From Candidatus Aminicenantota bacterium (GTDB lineage: Bacteria; Acidobacteriota; Aminicenantia; Aminicenantales; Aminicenantaceae): a DNA stretch of 64,000 nucleotides. The notes under the pieces were generated by a model. That model was not told the origin of the DNA, made no database searches, and saw only the letters and a list, made by a program, of their open reading frames with translations. This document shows, piece by piece, positions 53,088 to 62,511 of the stretch. Made by a program: the position numbers and the translations under genes. The stretch's first letter is position 1. Each line of letters begins with the position of its first letter. The stretch spans positions 23,930 through 87,929 of the forward strand of contig WVZL01000029.1 in assembly GCA_011772495.1 (NCBI GenBank), in the 5' to 3' direction.

Positions 53088-54536
53088 CTACTTCAGATCC
53101 CTATCGATAAAACCCTTGGCCAGAGTCTTCCAGATTATCTTCAGGTCAAGGGCTAAAGACCAATTCTGTAGGTAGTAGAAATCATATTCAAGTCTCTTAT
53201 CGATCGGGGTATCCTGTCGGAGTCCGTGAACCTGAGCCCAACCAGTGATCCCTGATTTCACCTTATGTCTGAGCATGTACTTTGGGATCTTATCCTTGAA
53301 ATCCTTGACAAACACCGGCCTTTCAGGTCGGGGTCCGATAAGGCTCATCTCTCCCTTCAAGACATTTATCAATTGCGGAAACTCATCCAGGCTGAATTTT
53401 CTCAAGAATTTCCCAAACTTGGTGATGCGAGGATCACCAGATTTACACATCACCGGGCCTGATTTCTCTTCGGCATTGGCTATCATTGTCCTGAACTTAT
53501 GGAGGATAAACCGTCTCCCATCCAATCCTACTCTTTCCTGATGGTAAAACACAGGTCCCTTGGAAGTGAGCTTGGTCAAAATGGTCACCACCAGAAACAG
53601 AGGAGAAAGAAGAATCAACAGCAGGCCAGATACCGTACGGTCCATGATCATCTTCACAAAACGGTTCACTCCTTTCAGAGATACTTCATCAATATTGATG
53701 ACGGGAAAACCATCCAAGTCTTGGATACTCGCTTTGAGCGTCAGTAGCTGAAAAAGGTCAGGGATGATTCTTACATTCACCGTGAATTTATCTGCCACCT
53801 TAAGAATTTCTAAAATCTTGGGATAACTGGTCAAATCCAGGGCTACATAGACATCGCTGACCTCGCCTTTCTCTAGGATTGAGTTTAATTCACTCACCGG
53901 ACCAAGGACCTTAGCTCCACCATCGAAATCTATCTCTTCACCTGTCTTCTTTTCATCGTCCAAGAAGCCTTTCACCACAAACCCCAAGTCTTTGTAATTG
54001 AAGAGCTTCTGAGCGACTGATTTCCCCATCTCTCCTGCGCCGATGATAAGAACATTCTGTAAATTTAATCCCCTGGCATAGCGTCTTTTCATGAAGTAAT
54101 AGATTTGATTCCTGAGAAATGACACCATAAAGATCACAAAAACAAAATAAATCGCCAGAAACCAATGGGATAATTTAAACTCCATCTTGAAGAGAGGAGC
54201 TGCCCCTTGACTGTAGCTGTAGAGGTAGTTCATGACAGCCATGATCAGAGCCAGGGAAAGGATGCCGTTCAGAGTGACGGCAAAAAAGTCGTCTAGCTTC
54301 GTCCGCTTCAATTTGGTCTTATAAAATCCTTGGAAATAAAAAATCGCCAGATGAGTCAGCAGAAAAAAAGGGAAAACGGCGACATAATTTATAAACGGAG
54401 GAATCCCCCTTTCGGGATGAATATAGATGAAGGAATAGAAACGAAAAAAATAGGAATAAAAGAAGGAAAAAGAAATGGCGATAACATCACTGAGAAGAAA
54501 TATTCCCACTAAACGGGTCCGATGTCTTCTTATCAT
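53088..54536 (-). CDS. polyprenyl-phosphate sugar-1-phosphate transferase (WcaJ/WbaP type)
   Basis: 482 residues. Four N-terminal membrane segments, a Rossmann-type middle (NVLIIGAGEMGKSVAQKL), another hydrophobic segment near 300 and the C-terminal catalytic domain KGPVFYHQERVGLDGRRFILHKFRTM ... LRKFSLDEFPQLINVLKGEMSLIGPRPE. By family it places the first sugar phosphate on undecaprenyl phosphate to start a polysaccharide repeat. Last gene of the minus-strand locus; overlaps the glycosyltransferase gene by four bases. Confidence 0.93.
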   Translation of the reverse strand: MIRRHRTRLVGIFLLSDVIAISFSFFYSYFFRFYSFIYIHPERGIPPFINYVAVFPFFLLTHLAIFYFQGFYKTKLKRTKLDDFFAVTLNGILSLALIMAVMNYLYSYSQGAAPLFKMEFKLSHWFLAIYFVFVIFMVSFLRNQIYYFMKRRYARGLNLQNVLIIGAGEMGKSVAQKLFNYKDLGFVVKGFLDDEKKTGEEIDFDGGAKVLGPVSELNSILEKGEVSDVYVALDLTSYPKILEILKVADKFTVNVRIIPDLFQLLTLKASIQDLDGFPVINIDEVSLKGVNRFVKMIMDRTVSGLLLILLSPLFLVVTILTKLTSKGPVFYHQERVGLDGRRFILHKFRTMIANAEEKSGPVMCKSGDPRITKFGKFLRKFSLDEFPQLINVLKGEMSLIGPRPERPVFVKDFKDKIPKYMLRHKVKSGITGWAQVHGLRQDTPIDKRLEYDFYYLQNWSLALDLKIIWKTLAKGFIDRDLK

Positions 54537-55645
54537 CTTTTATCCCTAAAAACCGACCACTTCTCACGCAAGTACGACGATATTTTTTCCTTGAAAATGC
54601 CGCGTGAAAACCCCATGGCATTCTCTCTTATGACGCTTTTATTAAATTCCATGCTCTTAAACTTGTCAAGAACAGAAAGCAGGCTTTCGACTTTTAATTC
54701 CGGGAAAAAAAGTCCTGTCTCCCGAGGAACAACCGATTCCAGAGCTCCTCCCCGACCATAAGCTATCACTGGAATGCCGCAGGCTTGAGCTTCCAAAGAA
54801 GTGATACCGAAATCCTCTTCTCCGGGCAAGACTAAGGCCCTTGCTTTTTGATAGAACTGAAGAAGCTCCTCCGCTTCCAGGGCACCAAGAAATTGTACGT
54901 TCTCTTTAGCTGATTTCTTGAGTTTTTTATAATCTGGCCCTTGACCTATTATCTTCAAGGAAACTCCCAGTTGATTGAAGGCTTCGATGGCCAGATCGAT
55001 CCTTTTGTAAGGAACCAGAGCCGAAACGATCAAATAAAAATCTTCAGTTTCTTTCCCGGGTTGAAAAAAATCAGTCTCTACCGGAGGATGGAGGACCTCA
55101 GCCTGACGACGGTAGTATTTTTCGACTCTTTGGGCAACGTTTTTTGAATTGGCGAGAAAATGATCGACCCTGGATGATGATGATTCATCCCACATCCTAA
55201 GATGATGGATTAGAGGAGGAATGATTAGCTTGGATAGAAAGGACAATTTAGAGGCGGAAAAATAGGGAAAATACTGGTTCCAGGCATAGCGCATGGGAGA
55301 ATGAATATAACACACGTGAAGAGCTTCGGGATGGGGAATAATGCCTTTGGCCACGCAGTGGGAAGTCGAAATGACCATATCATAGTCTTGGAGGTCGAAG
55401 AGTTCTGCAGCCAACGGGAATAGAGGCAGATAAAAGCGGTATTTCTTCCTCAAGAAAGGAAGACGCTGGAGAAAACTGGTCTTTATTTCCCTCTTTTCAA
55501 CCTCTTCAACCTGGCTTTTTGGAAAATGAAAGAGAGTATAAACTGGTGCCTGAGAGAAGATTTCAACCAGGACTTCCAGGACTTTCTCCCCTCCCCTCTG
55601 ACCTGTCAGCCAGTCATGAACGAGGGCCACTCTTGCGTCTTCCAT
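54533..55645 (-). CDS. GT4-family glycosyltransferase
   Basis: 370 residues, GT-B fold. N-terminal ALVHDWLTGQRGGEKVLEVL and C-terminal donor-site motif LVLPGEEDFGITSLEAQACGIPVIAYGRGGALE (EX7E-like). Adds a nucleotide-sugar-derived residue to a glycan; the sugar is not predictable. A 15-base palindrome and half of an inverted-repeat element lie just upstream. Confidence 0.93.
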   Translation of the reverse strand: MEDARVALVHDWLTGQRGGEKVLEVLVEIFSQAPVYTLFHFPKSQVEEVEKREIKTSFLQRLPFLRKKYRFYLPLFPLAAELFDLQDYDMVISTSHCVAKGIIPHPEALHVCYIHSPMRYAWNQYFPYFSASKLSFLSKLIIPPLIHHLRMWDESSSSRVDHFLANSKNVAQRVEKYYRRQAEVLHPPVETDFFQPGKETEDFYLIVSALVPYKRIDLAIEAFNQLGVSLKIIGQGPDYKKLKKSAKENVQFLGALEAEELLQFYQKARALVLPGEEDFGITSLEAQACGIPVIAYGRGGALESVVPRETGLFFPELKVESLLSVLDKFKSMEFNKSVIRENAMGFSRGIFKEKISSYLREKWSVFRDKR

Positions 55646-55672
55646 TTGGGGAAAATTATAAAAAGAGGGCAG

Positions 55673-55687
55673 ATAATTGTCAATTAT
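55673..55687. promoter_or_regulatory. 15-base palindrome upstream of a glycosyltransferase gene
   Basis: ATAATTGTCAATTAT is perfectly symmetrical about one base and lies 28 bases upstream of the start at 55645. Resembles a regulator site; the protein is unknown. Confidence 0.3.
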
Positions 55688-55688
55688 G

Positions 55689-55706
55689 AAAAAACAGAAC
55701 CGTCCC
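55689..55706. repeat. half copy of the GGGGACGGTTCT inverted-repeat element
   Basis: AAAAAACAGAACCGTCCC matches the right arm of the elements at 1016 and 46032 with one change (T to C) and no partner arm nearby; a decayed remnant. Confidence 0.6.
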
Positions 55707-55747
55707 TATAGATTTTACCCCCATCTATTTTATTGAGGGTCCATGTT

Positions 55748-57097
55748 TTATTCTAGAACTTTGTACCTTTTCCAGACCACAGAAGAGCCACCGGCCTCAA
55801 ACCAATCAATCCCCTCTGAAACCATATCAAATTTCAGCCAGTATTCCCCAGAGCTGGGCCAGGAAGGCAAGTCTAAACGGATGATATCTTCTTCCCCTCG
55901 GGCCATTGGTCGGTTGAGAAAAGCTCTAGCATAATTTAATTCCCGTAGATTTTTATCTTGGTCGAACAACTGCACGCCCAGCCTGATAATTCTTCTCCCA
56001 GAATAGGTATCTTTCAACCAAGGCGCTCCTCCGATGTTTTTGACCAGAACTTGTATGTTCCTGGGTTTGTTAACCTGAGTCACCAAATCTCTGGTCAACA
56101 CCTTTATCTTCGCTAAGAATTTTTTATCCTTAATGGCATTTCCAATCTGGCTGGTATCCCAGATTTCATGATAAATCTTCCTCCAATGACGAGTTCCAAT
56201 CTGATACTTCTTGGAAAGAGCTTCTCGGGGATGATCGGTTATCTCCCAGGTCAACCGGTCGACCCCAATCTTGGCGGCCAGTGCCCTGGCCTTATTCATC
56301 TTCCCTCTTGAATCATTCCACTTGAAGAGGATGTATCTCCAATTTATGAAAGGAACTTCCCGGCCCAGCTTATTCCTCTCTTCCACGAATTTAGACATGA
56401 TCTTCAGGACTTTCTCAAAATCTCCCAATCGCCTGTACCGAATATAAGTTTCCTGGTCAGGTCCATCCACAGAAAAGGTGAATTCGTCAAGACCAGACCT
56501 CACGATCCTTCTGATCTTTTCATCATCGAGGATAAGCCCGTTGGTGGTCGTATAAAGGTAAACAGATGGATATTTTTGCTTGACATATTCGATCATCTCT
56601 ACAGCTTGAGGGTGAACAAACGGATCTCCGTAGTTAAAGAGATCAAGCCTGATGAGATTCTTCCCGACCTCATCGATGACGGATTGGAATTCATCGAAGG
56701 GAAATTTGCTTCTCTTTCTCGTCTTCGCTATTCCTGATTCATGATTACAAACAGCCTGGAAACATGATAAATTGCACAGGACCGTGGGCTCCAAGAAAAT
56801 CCGGGGAAGAATCTCAAGATGAACAGGACGGACAGGGACCTCTTCCTTTTCTTCCAAGAATCTCTTTAAGCCACAATCGAGACAGAACGCAGCATATCCC
56901 TTATTCAATCCCTCTCTTATTCCCTTCACCTTTTCTGAATTCCAGATTTCATGAAGAGAACTCTGCTGGAGATATCCCAGGGGTCTCTCTCCGTAAGGAT
57001 CCGCACACCCGCAGACCACTTTCCCATCGCATAAAACCACCAGGATATTGAAAATCCAATCACAGGTGAACCTGGCTCTTTCTTTTTTTTCAGACAT
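55748..57097 (-). CDS. radical-SAM protein with N-terminal SPASM-like and C-terminal beta-sandwich domains
   Basis: 449 residues. Residues 10-80 look like a SPASM FeS domain (C12, C23, C29, C31, C72, C75; GYLQQSSLHEIWNSEKVKGIREG), placed before, not after, the core. The radical-SAM triad reads C108-x3-C112-x4-C117 (LCNLSCFQAVC) instead of CX3CX2C; NYGDPFVHP and TTNGLIL follow as in the fold. From ~335 a beta-sandwich tail (GRRIIRLGVQLFDQDKNLRE ... GEYWLKFDMVSEGIDWFEAGG), a type I know from sugar-transfer loci. Role unknown; inside a polysaccharide cluster it may modify a sugar or a lipid carrier. Confidence 0.85.
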   Translation of the reverse strand: MSEKKERARFTCDWIFNILVVLCDGKVVCGCADPYGERPLGYLQQSSLHEIWNSEKVKGIREGLNKGYAAFCLDCGLKRFLEEKEEVPVRPVHLEILPRIFLEPTVLCNLSCFQAVCNHESGIAKTRKRSKFPFDEFQSVIDEVGKNLIRLDLFNYGDPFVHPQAVEMIEYVKQKYPSVYLYTTTNGLILDDEKIRRIVRSGLDEFTFSVDGPDQETYIRYRRLGDFEKVLKIMSKFVEERNKLGREVPFINWRYILFKWNDSRGKMNKARALAAKIGVDRLTWEITDHPREALSKKYQIGTRHWRKIYHEIWDTSQIGNAIKDKKFLAKIKVLTRDLVTQVNKPRNIQVLVKNIGGAPWLKDTYSGRRIIRLGVQLFDQDKNLRELNYARAFLNRPMARGEEDIIRLDLPSWPSSGEYWLKFDMVSEGIDWFEAGGSSVVWKRYKVLE

Positions 57098-57264
57098 TTA
57101 TCTTTATTTTTTAAGCACTCTGTTCAAACCAAGAGAGCAAAAGAAAACTCGTCTTTCCTCAAGTGAAGCTCTGCCTCAAAAAGAAGCTTCAGAAGTTTAC
57201 TGGCTTCAGAGTTATCTGGTATTGAAGGTCGTGAGGCGAAATATTGTACATCCAATGTTGATGA

Positions 57265-58404
57265 TTAAACTCTCTGGTATAACTTCAAGTAAAGATCCTG
57301 CGTCTCCTCCACCATCCTCGAGAGCTTGAACTTTAGAGGAACAGCCTCTTTGGCTCTCTCTGCGAGTTTTGAGGCCAAACCCTTATCACGGAGGAGTCTG
57401 ATGATGGCCTCAGCCAACTTCTCTGGATCTCTAGCAGGAACGAGTATCCCTGTCTTTCCGTCCTCTATGATCTCCCTATTCCCATCGACATCCGTAGCCA
57501 CTATGGGTTTTCCCAAGACCGAAGCTTCCATCAAAACATAAGGAAGACCCTCCCAAAGAGAGGGAAGTACAAAGACTTCAAACAGAGAGGTAAGATCTTG
57601 AGCGTCTTTCCGCTCACCCATGAACCAGACATATTCCTTGACGCCCCATCGCCTGGCCATACGCTCCAGCTTCTGTTCGAGCGGTCCTCCACCGACGATT
57701 AAGATTTTAATCCTCGGGAATACCTGGGATATTGTTTTGGCGGCCTTCAAAAGATAAGGAATTCCTTTCTGGCGGTGAAGGCGGGCCACAGTACCCACAA
57801 GAGGCTGGAAAGATTCGAGCTTCACTTCTTTTCTCATCTCTGGTGTGCTGTTCAGCCTTTCTTCTTCTTGGAACGCTGATAAATCAACTCCATTCTTGAT
57901 GATATGCATTTTCTCTTCAGGTGCCAGTTTGAATTTCATGCTTTTTTCTTTATCGGCCTCGGAAACAAAAATAACTGCCTGGGTAAACCGAGAAAAATAT
58001 CTTTCCAGAAAGATAAAAGAGTGCTTGAGAAGGAAATTTCGGTAATGGAGATAATGAATCCCGTGAAGAGTATGGACCACTACCGGAGTCCGGCATTTCC
58101 GAGCAGCCCAACGCCCATAGAATCCTGCTATTCCGCCATGGGTATGAAGGATATCGATCCTGTTATCGGAGAGAATAGCCCTAATCTCCCGGACAATCTT
58201 GCTCCCGATTCTTTTACTGAAGGGAACGGGAAAATGCTGGAGGTCGTTTTTCTCGATTTCCTCTACCAGAGATCCCCCTCCCCGCGAGCAGGTGAAAACT
58301 TCAAATTTTTCCTTATCCAGGTTTCTGGCCAGAGAAAGAAGATTGATCTGCCCTCCGCCCAAAAAAGGCTGGTCGATCATTTCCAGGACTCTTATCTTTT
58401 CCAT
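57265..58404 (-). CDS. GT4-family glycosyltransferase
   Basis: 379 residues. N-terminal EMIDQPFLGGGQINLLSLARNL (acceptor side, glycine loop), then VGTVARLHRQKGIPYLLKAAK and the donor-site FVLPSLWEGLPYVLMEASVLGKPIVATDVDGN. Retaining GT-B transferase of the polysaccharide locus. Starts directly at the end of the upstream transferase gene. Confidence 0.93.
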   Translation of the reverse strand: MEKIRVLEMIDQPFLGGGQINLLSLARNLDKEKFEVFTCSRGGGSLVEEIEKNDLQHFPVPFSKRIGSKIVREIRAILSDNRIDILHTHGGIAGFYGRWAARKCRTPVVVHTLHGIHYLHYRNFLLKHSFIFLERYFSRFTQAVIFVSEADKEKSMKFKLAPEEKMHIIKNGVDLSAFQEEERLNSTPEMRKEVKLESFQPLVGTVARLHRQKGIPYLLKAAKTISQVFPRIKILIVGGGPLEQKLERMARRWGVKEYVWFMGERKDAQDLTSLFEVFVLPSLWEGLPYVLMEASVLGKPIVATDVDGNREIIEDGKTGILVPARDPEKLAEAIIRLLRDKGLASKLAERAKEAVPLKFKLSRMVEETQDLYLKLYQRV

Positions 58405-59541
58405 TTAGCCTAGCATTTCTTGGTAAAGTTCCTTGGTCTCTTGGGCCGCCTTTTCCCATGAGAAGAGCTTTGCCCTCTCCAATCCCTTCTTTCGTAGTTC
58501 TTCTTGAAGTTTTCTATCTTCGGATAATTCTTCCATGGCCAGGGCAATTTCTTCAATATTCATAGGATCAACCAATATTCCTGCCTCTCCGGTGATCTCA
58601 GGAAGAGAAGAAAGGTTCGAAGCAATGACCGGAGTCCCGCAGGCCATGGCTTCCAATACGGGCAACCCAAAGCCCTCGTACAAGGATGGATAGAGAAACA
58701 TCTCCGCTCCCGAAAAAAGATAAGGCAGGTCTTGATCGTCCACGAAATCTGTGAAAATGATATCCTGGGAGAAGGGTGAGTGTTTTATCTTTTCCATAAT
58801 CTCTTTATAGAGCCATCCCTTCCGACCTGAAATGACCAATCGATGCTCAACATTCCTCTTGCGTTTCAGCTTGATAAAGGCCTCGATCAGCCGAACAATG
58901 TTTTTCCTGGGCTCGAGTGTTCCCAGGAAGAAATAATATTTAAAATCAAGCTGATATTTATCCAGGACCCTCTCGACCTCTTTCTGGCTCCTCGGGTAGA
59001 ATAGTGATTCGACTCCCGGGTAAATGACCCTGACCTTTTCTACCTGCTGGGAATAAAATTTCTGCACATCATTCTCCGTGGAACGGGAATCAACTATGAT
59101 TCTCTCAGCCTTGCTGAGTATTAAGGGCAGGAGGGTATTCTGGATCAGTCTCTGTTTAATCGGGAAGGAACGGGGATAAATTCGGGTGATTAGATCATGA
59201 ATGGTAACCACATACTGGCAGGTTTTGCTCCGGTAGAGAAAGGGCAGGCCGATATGATCAACCCCATGAAACAAATCCATCTTCAAGTTTCTTATGGAAA
59301 AAGGGAGGAAGACAGCCTTTCTCAGAACATTGCTCTTGATGCGAGTATATTTATTTACCAATTCGAGATTCTCTTGAGCAGGCAAGAAACTTCTATCAAA
59401 AGACCTGTGGAAAAAGACAAATATCTCATGGTCAGTTTCAGTCAGCAATATTTTTGCGAGATGGTTTATCAAATTAACACCATACCTCCCGATACCTCCA
59501 CTCCTTAGGGTTAGGCTATCAAGATCAAAGCCGATCTTCAT
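58405..59541 (-). CDS. GT4-family glycosyltransferase
   Basis: 378 residues. GFDLDSLTLRSGGIGRYGVNLINHL at the N-terminus, FLGTLEPRKNIVRLIEAF and FLYPSLYEGFGLPVLEAMACGTPVIASNLSSLPEI at the donor site: the mannosyl/rhamnosyl-transferase-like GT4 subgroup. Paralogue of the protein encoded at 59643 (same GFD start and motif layout). Confidence 0.94.
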   Translation of the reverse strand: MKIGFDLDSLTLRSGGIGRYGVNLINHLAKILLTETDHEIFVFFHRSFDRSFLPAQENLELVNKYTRIKSNVLRKAVFLPFSIRNLKMDLFHGVDHIGLPFLYRSKTCQYVVTIHDLITRIYPRSFPIKQRLIQNTLLPLILSKAERIIVDSRSTENDVQKFYSQQVEKVRVIYPGVESLFYPRSQKEVERVLDKYQLDFKYYFFLGTLEPRKNIVRLIEAFIKLKRKRNVEHRLVISGRKGWLYKEIMEKIKHSPFSQDIIFTDFVDDQDLPYLFSGAEMFLYPSLYEGFGLPVLEAMACGTPVIASNLSSLPEITGEAGILVDPMNIEEIALAMEELSEDRKLQEELRKKGLERAKLFSWEKAAQETKELYQEMLG

Positions 59542-59642
59542 CCCGTTACCTCAACCATTCGATTATAAAAGCCTTGCTTCATCCCTGTCTTTTTCTCCCC
59601 TGGAAGACTAAGTCCTCTCCTCGCCGCAACCCAAGAATACCA

Positions 59643-60776
59643 TCACTTTCGAAAGAGTTGTTCATAAAAGCTCAAAGTCTCAGCTGCGGTCGTATGCCAG
59701 TCAAAGTCCAAAGCCCTCTTTTTGCCTCTCTCTTTGAGCGTCTGCCGCAATTCTTCATCTTCCAGGGCCTGGATGAGTTTGTCTGCTATATCCTCTGGGT
59801 CTTCTGGGTGGAAATACAGAGCTGCATCCTGGCCGACTTCAGGCAGGGCTGAAGTCTTAGAGGTCGCTACGGGCAGTCCCCTGGCCATGGCCTCAATAAC
59901 AGGAAGGCCAAATCCTTCGCAAAGGGAGGGAAAAGCAAAGACCGAAGCCAGGCGATAAAAAATCTTTACCTCCTCATCAGGAAGATAGCCCATCATTCTT
60001 ACCCAATCCTGGAGCTTAAGCTGGCTAATCTTCTTTTCTAAATTTCTATAGTCCAAGCCTTCCCGGCCTACAATCACCAGCGGAGTTTTTTGGTGCTTCT
60101 CATGAGTAATCTTAAGAGCCTCGATCAACCTCAAGAGATTCTTTCGAGGCTCCATGGCACCAACGAAAAAAATAAAGGAAGGAGGAAGGGAAAACTTCTT
60201 TCTCACCTCCTCTTCTTCTGCGGCTGAAACCTCGGTGTGGAATTCAGGATCCAGCCCGAGGTAGATTGTTTTCACTTTTTTCTCATCCAAGGGAAATCTC
60301 TCTAAGAGTTGATTCCTGGTGAATTCAGAAATGGCTATGACACCATCAGCCTTAAGAAGAGAGTCTTTTATCCTGACTGTAAAATTCTTCCTTGTCTCTC
60401 TGTCAGTCAGCAGCGGAAAATCCAGGAAGAATAAATCATAGACGGTCACGATCTTCTTCCCTTTGGTCGGTAGAATGAGGGGCGTAGGCGAATGAGCTAG
60501 GTCTAAATTTGTTTTGAAAAAATAATCAAGGGGCGGCCAAGATAGCCGGTACCAGAAGAGATTGATGAGCCTTACCGGAAAGCGGAAGTGATGAAATTCT
60601 TTATTCGGGAAGGGAGGAATTTTCTGGGGCGAAAATTTATCCTTGAGAGAAGAAGAAAAAAGAAAGTATTCGTTCGCGCGGTCAATTTGAGCCAAATGAG
60701 AAAGAAGATTCCGGCAGTAAATCCCTACTCCGGTTTCTCTTTTAAGAAAGGGACGGACATCAAAACCGATTCGCAT
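59643..60776 (-). CDS. GT4-family glycosyltransferase
   Basis: 377 residues from ATG 60776 (MRIGFDVRPF), where family similarity begins; a TTG at 60797 gives seven more residues. FVGAMEPRKNLLRLIEALK and FAFPSLCEGFGLPVIEAMARGLPVATSKTSALPEV are the GT4 donor-site motifs. First gene of the minus-strand locus. Confidence 0.93.
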   Translation of the reverse strand: MRIGFDVRPFLKRETGVGIYCRNLLSHLAQIDRANEYFLFSSSLKDKFSPQKIPPFPNKEFHHFRFPVRLINLFWYRLSWPPLDYFFKTNLDLAHSPTPLILPTKGKKIVTVYDLFFLDFPLLTDRETRKNFTVRIKDSLLKADGVIAISEFTRNQLLERFPLDEKKVKTIYLGLDPEFHTEVSAAEEEEVRKKFSLPPSFIFFVGAMEPRKNLLRLIEALKITHEKHQKTPLVIVGREGLDYRNLEKKISQLKLQDWVRMMGYLPDEEVKIFYRLASVFAFPSLCEGFGLPVIEAMARGLPVATSKTSALPEVGQDAALYFHPEDPEDIADKLIQALEDEELRQTLKERGKKRALDFDWHTTAAETLSFYEQLFRK

Positions 60777-60931
60777 CTTGAGTAAATTTATGCTCAATCC
60801 CCCTAAAAGTCAAGGAATCCTCGGGCAGGGTGACTGGAATTAGGTATGCTTCTATTCGGAAAATAATTTTACCCGAAGCTGTTGTCTAACAAAGGAGGTA
60901 GTGTTATTATTTTCTTGTAAAGGAGCTAGCC

Positions 60932-62161
60932 ATGACTACCTTTGATAAGATTACCAAAAGAATCGACTCATTCCGCGATGAAATAATCGATATGCAAGTG
61001 AAGTTATGCGGTATTCCTGCCATATCTCCGCAGAATGGCGGTGAGGGTGAGGCACAAAAAGCAGAAGTCCTGCTCGAATTCCTCAAGAAGAGCGGATTTC
61101 AAAGCATCGAGATTCTCAAAGCTCCTGATCTAGAAACGCCTGCCGGGTACCGTCCCAATATTTTGCTTGTTTATAAAGGAAAAAATTCATCGAAAACGAC
61201 CTGGATAATGACTCATCTGGATGTCGTTCCCCCAGGAGAGCTCGCTCTCTGGAAGGGAGATCCTTTCAAGGCCTGGGTGGAAGAGGGGAAAATCTACGGC
61301 AGGGGAGTCGAAGACAACCAGCAGGATATGCTGGCTTCCTTGTATGCCTTAAAAGCCTTCCAGGCAGAGGGTATCAAGCCCAATTTTGATGTAGGTATTG
61401 CTCTTGTTGCGGATGAAGAAACAGGGAGCGAGAAAGGAATCCAGTATGTTCTTGATCAAACTCAAGCCTTCCGGAGCCAGGACTTGATCATCGTTCCAGA
61501 TGCCGGCAGCAAGGAAGGAGACATGATTGAAGTGGCTGAGAAAAGTATTCTCTGGCTCAAATTCAAGACTTTAGGAAAACAGGCGCATGGTTCTACTCCA
61601 GAGAAGGGAATCAATAGCTTTAAGGCTGCTTCATTCTTAGTAAAAGAGCTAGATGATCTCTACCAGATCTTTCCTAAGAAAGATCCTTTATTCGATCCTC
61701 CCATCTCGACTTTCGAGCCGACCAAAAAAGAAGCGAATGTCCCCAACATCAACACCATTCCTGGAGAAGACATTTTTTACATGGACAGCCGTATCCTTCC
61801 CGAATACAAGGTTGAAGATGTGGAGGCGAAAATAAAGGACATGGCCAAGAATATCGAAAAAAAATTCAAGGTCAAAATTGAGCTGATAGAAAATCAAAAA
61901 GCTGCCGCAGCCCCTCCAACGCCGGCCACAGCTCCAGTCGTCTCGGCCCTGAAGAAGGCCGTCAAAATCGTCTACAATAAAGACGCCAAGCCCAAGGGGA
62001 TTGGAGGTGGCACCGTAGCCGCTCTCTTTCGCAAGGCTGGCTATAATGCAGCCTGCTGGGCAAAACTCGATGAAACCGCCCACCAACCCAATGAATACTG
62101 CATAATCGATAACATGCTCGGTGATGCTAAAGTCTTTGCCCATGTATTTCTTCAGGATTAA
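60932..62161 (+). CDS. M20-family metallopeptidase (dipeptidase/deacylase)
   Basis: 409 residues; AAAGGAG upstream. Zinc ligands: MTHLDVVPPGE, GRGVEDNQQD, the Glu pair of ADEETGSEKG, VPDAGS and ETAHQPNEY, with a lid domain about 205-320. By family (ArgE/DapE/PepV) it removes an N-acyl group or splits dipeptides; with M1, M14 and IadA it fits a peptide-using cell. Confidence 0.93.
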   Translation: MTTFDKITKRIDSFRDEIIDMQVKLCGIPAISPQNGGEGEAQKAEVLLEFLKKSGFQSIEILKAPDLETPAGYRPNILLVYKGKNSSKTTWIMTHLDVVPPGELALWKGDPFKAWVEEGKIYGRGVEDNQQDMLASLYALKAFQAEGIKPNFDVGIALVADEETGSEKGIQYVLDQTQAFRSQDLIIVPDAGSKEGDMIEVAEKSILWLKFKTLGKQAHGSTPEKGINSFKAASFLVKELDDLYQIFPKKDPLFDPPISTFEPTKKEANVPNINTIPGEDIFYMDSRILPEYKVEDVEAKIKDMAKNIEKKFKVKIELIENQKAAAAPPTPATAPVVSALKKAVKIVYNKDAKPKGIGGGTVAALFRKAGYNAACWAKLDETAHQPNEYCIIDNMLGDAKVFAHVFLQD

Positions 62162-62193
62162 CAAGCCAAGCTTATCTTTTGTTGGAGGTTGAA

Positions 62194-62511
62194 GTGAGTG
62201 AATATATCCTTGTTTTGACAACTGTTCCCGATAAAAAGTCAGGACAAGAAATTGCCCAAGCGTTGGTTAACGAAAGATTGGCGGCCTGCGTTACAGCAAC
62301 AGGAGTCTCTGAATCCTGCTACTGGTGGAAGGGCAAAATCTCACAAGATCAAGAACACATCCTCTTCATCAAAACTAAAGGTGATCTCTATCCTCGGGTC
62401 GAAGAAAAAATCCTGGAAACCCATCCTTATGAGGTTCCGGAAATTATTGCTCTTCCCTTAATCCTGGGATATGGAAAATATCTCGATTGGATCTCCAAGG
62501 AAACAACATAG
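62194..62511 (+). CDS. cutA: CutA1 divalent-cation tolerance protein
   Basis: 105 residues from GTG 62194, chosen because GGAGG lies five bases upstream and MSEYILVLTTVPD is the normal start. Family segments LAACVTATGVSESCYWWKGKI, ILFIKTKGDLYPRVEEKI and HPYEVPEIIALPL. Trimeric cytosolic protein; copper-tolerance name, true role unclear. Confidence 0.95.
   Translation: MSEYILVLTTVPDKKSGQEIAQALVNERLAACVTATGVSESCYWWKGKISQDQEHILFIKTKGDLYPRVEEKILETHPYEVPEIIALPLILGYGKYLDWISKETT

Noticed and set aside
57098..57264. Possible gene between the radical-SAM gene and a glycosyltransferase gene
   Set aside because: A plus-strand frame across it overlaps both neighbours antisense, and the minus strand has no start with ribosome binding site.
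60901..60945. Mini-frame GTG...TGA after AAAGGAGG, overlapping the M20 gene start
   Set aside because: Only 14 codons and the Shine-Dalgarno spacing of two bases is too short; a duplicated SD region is likelier.
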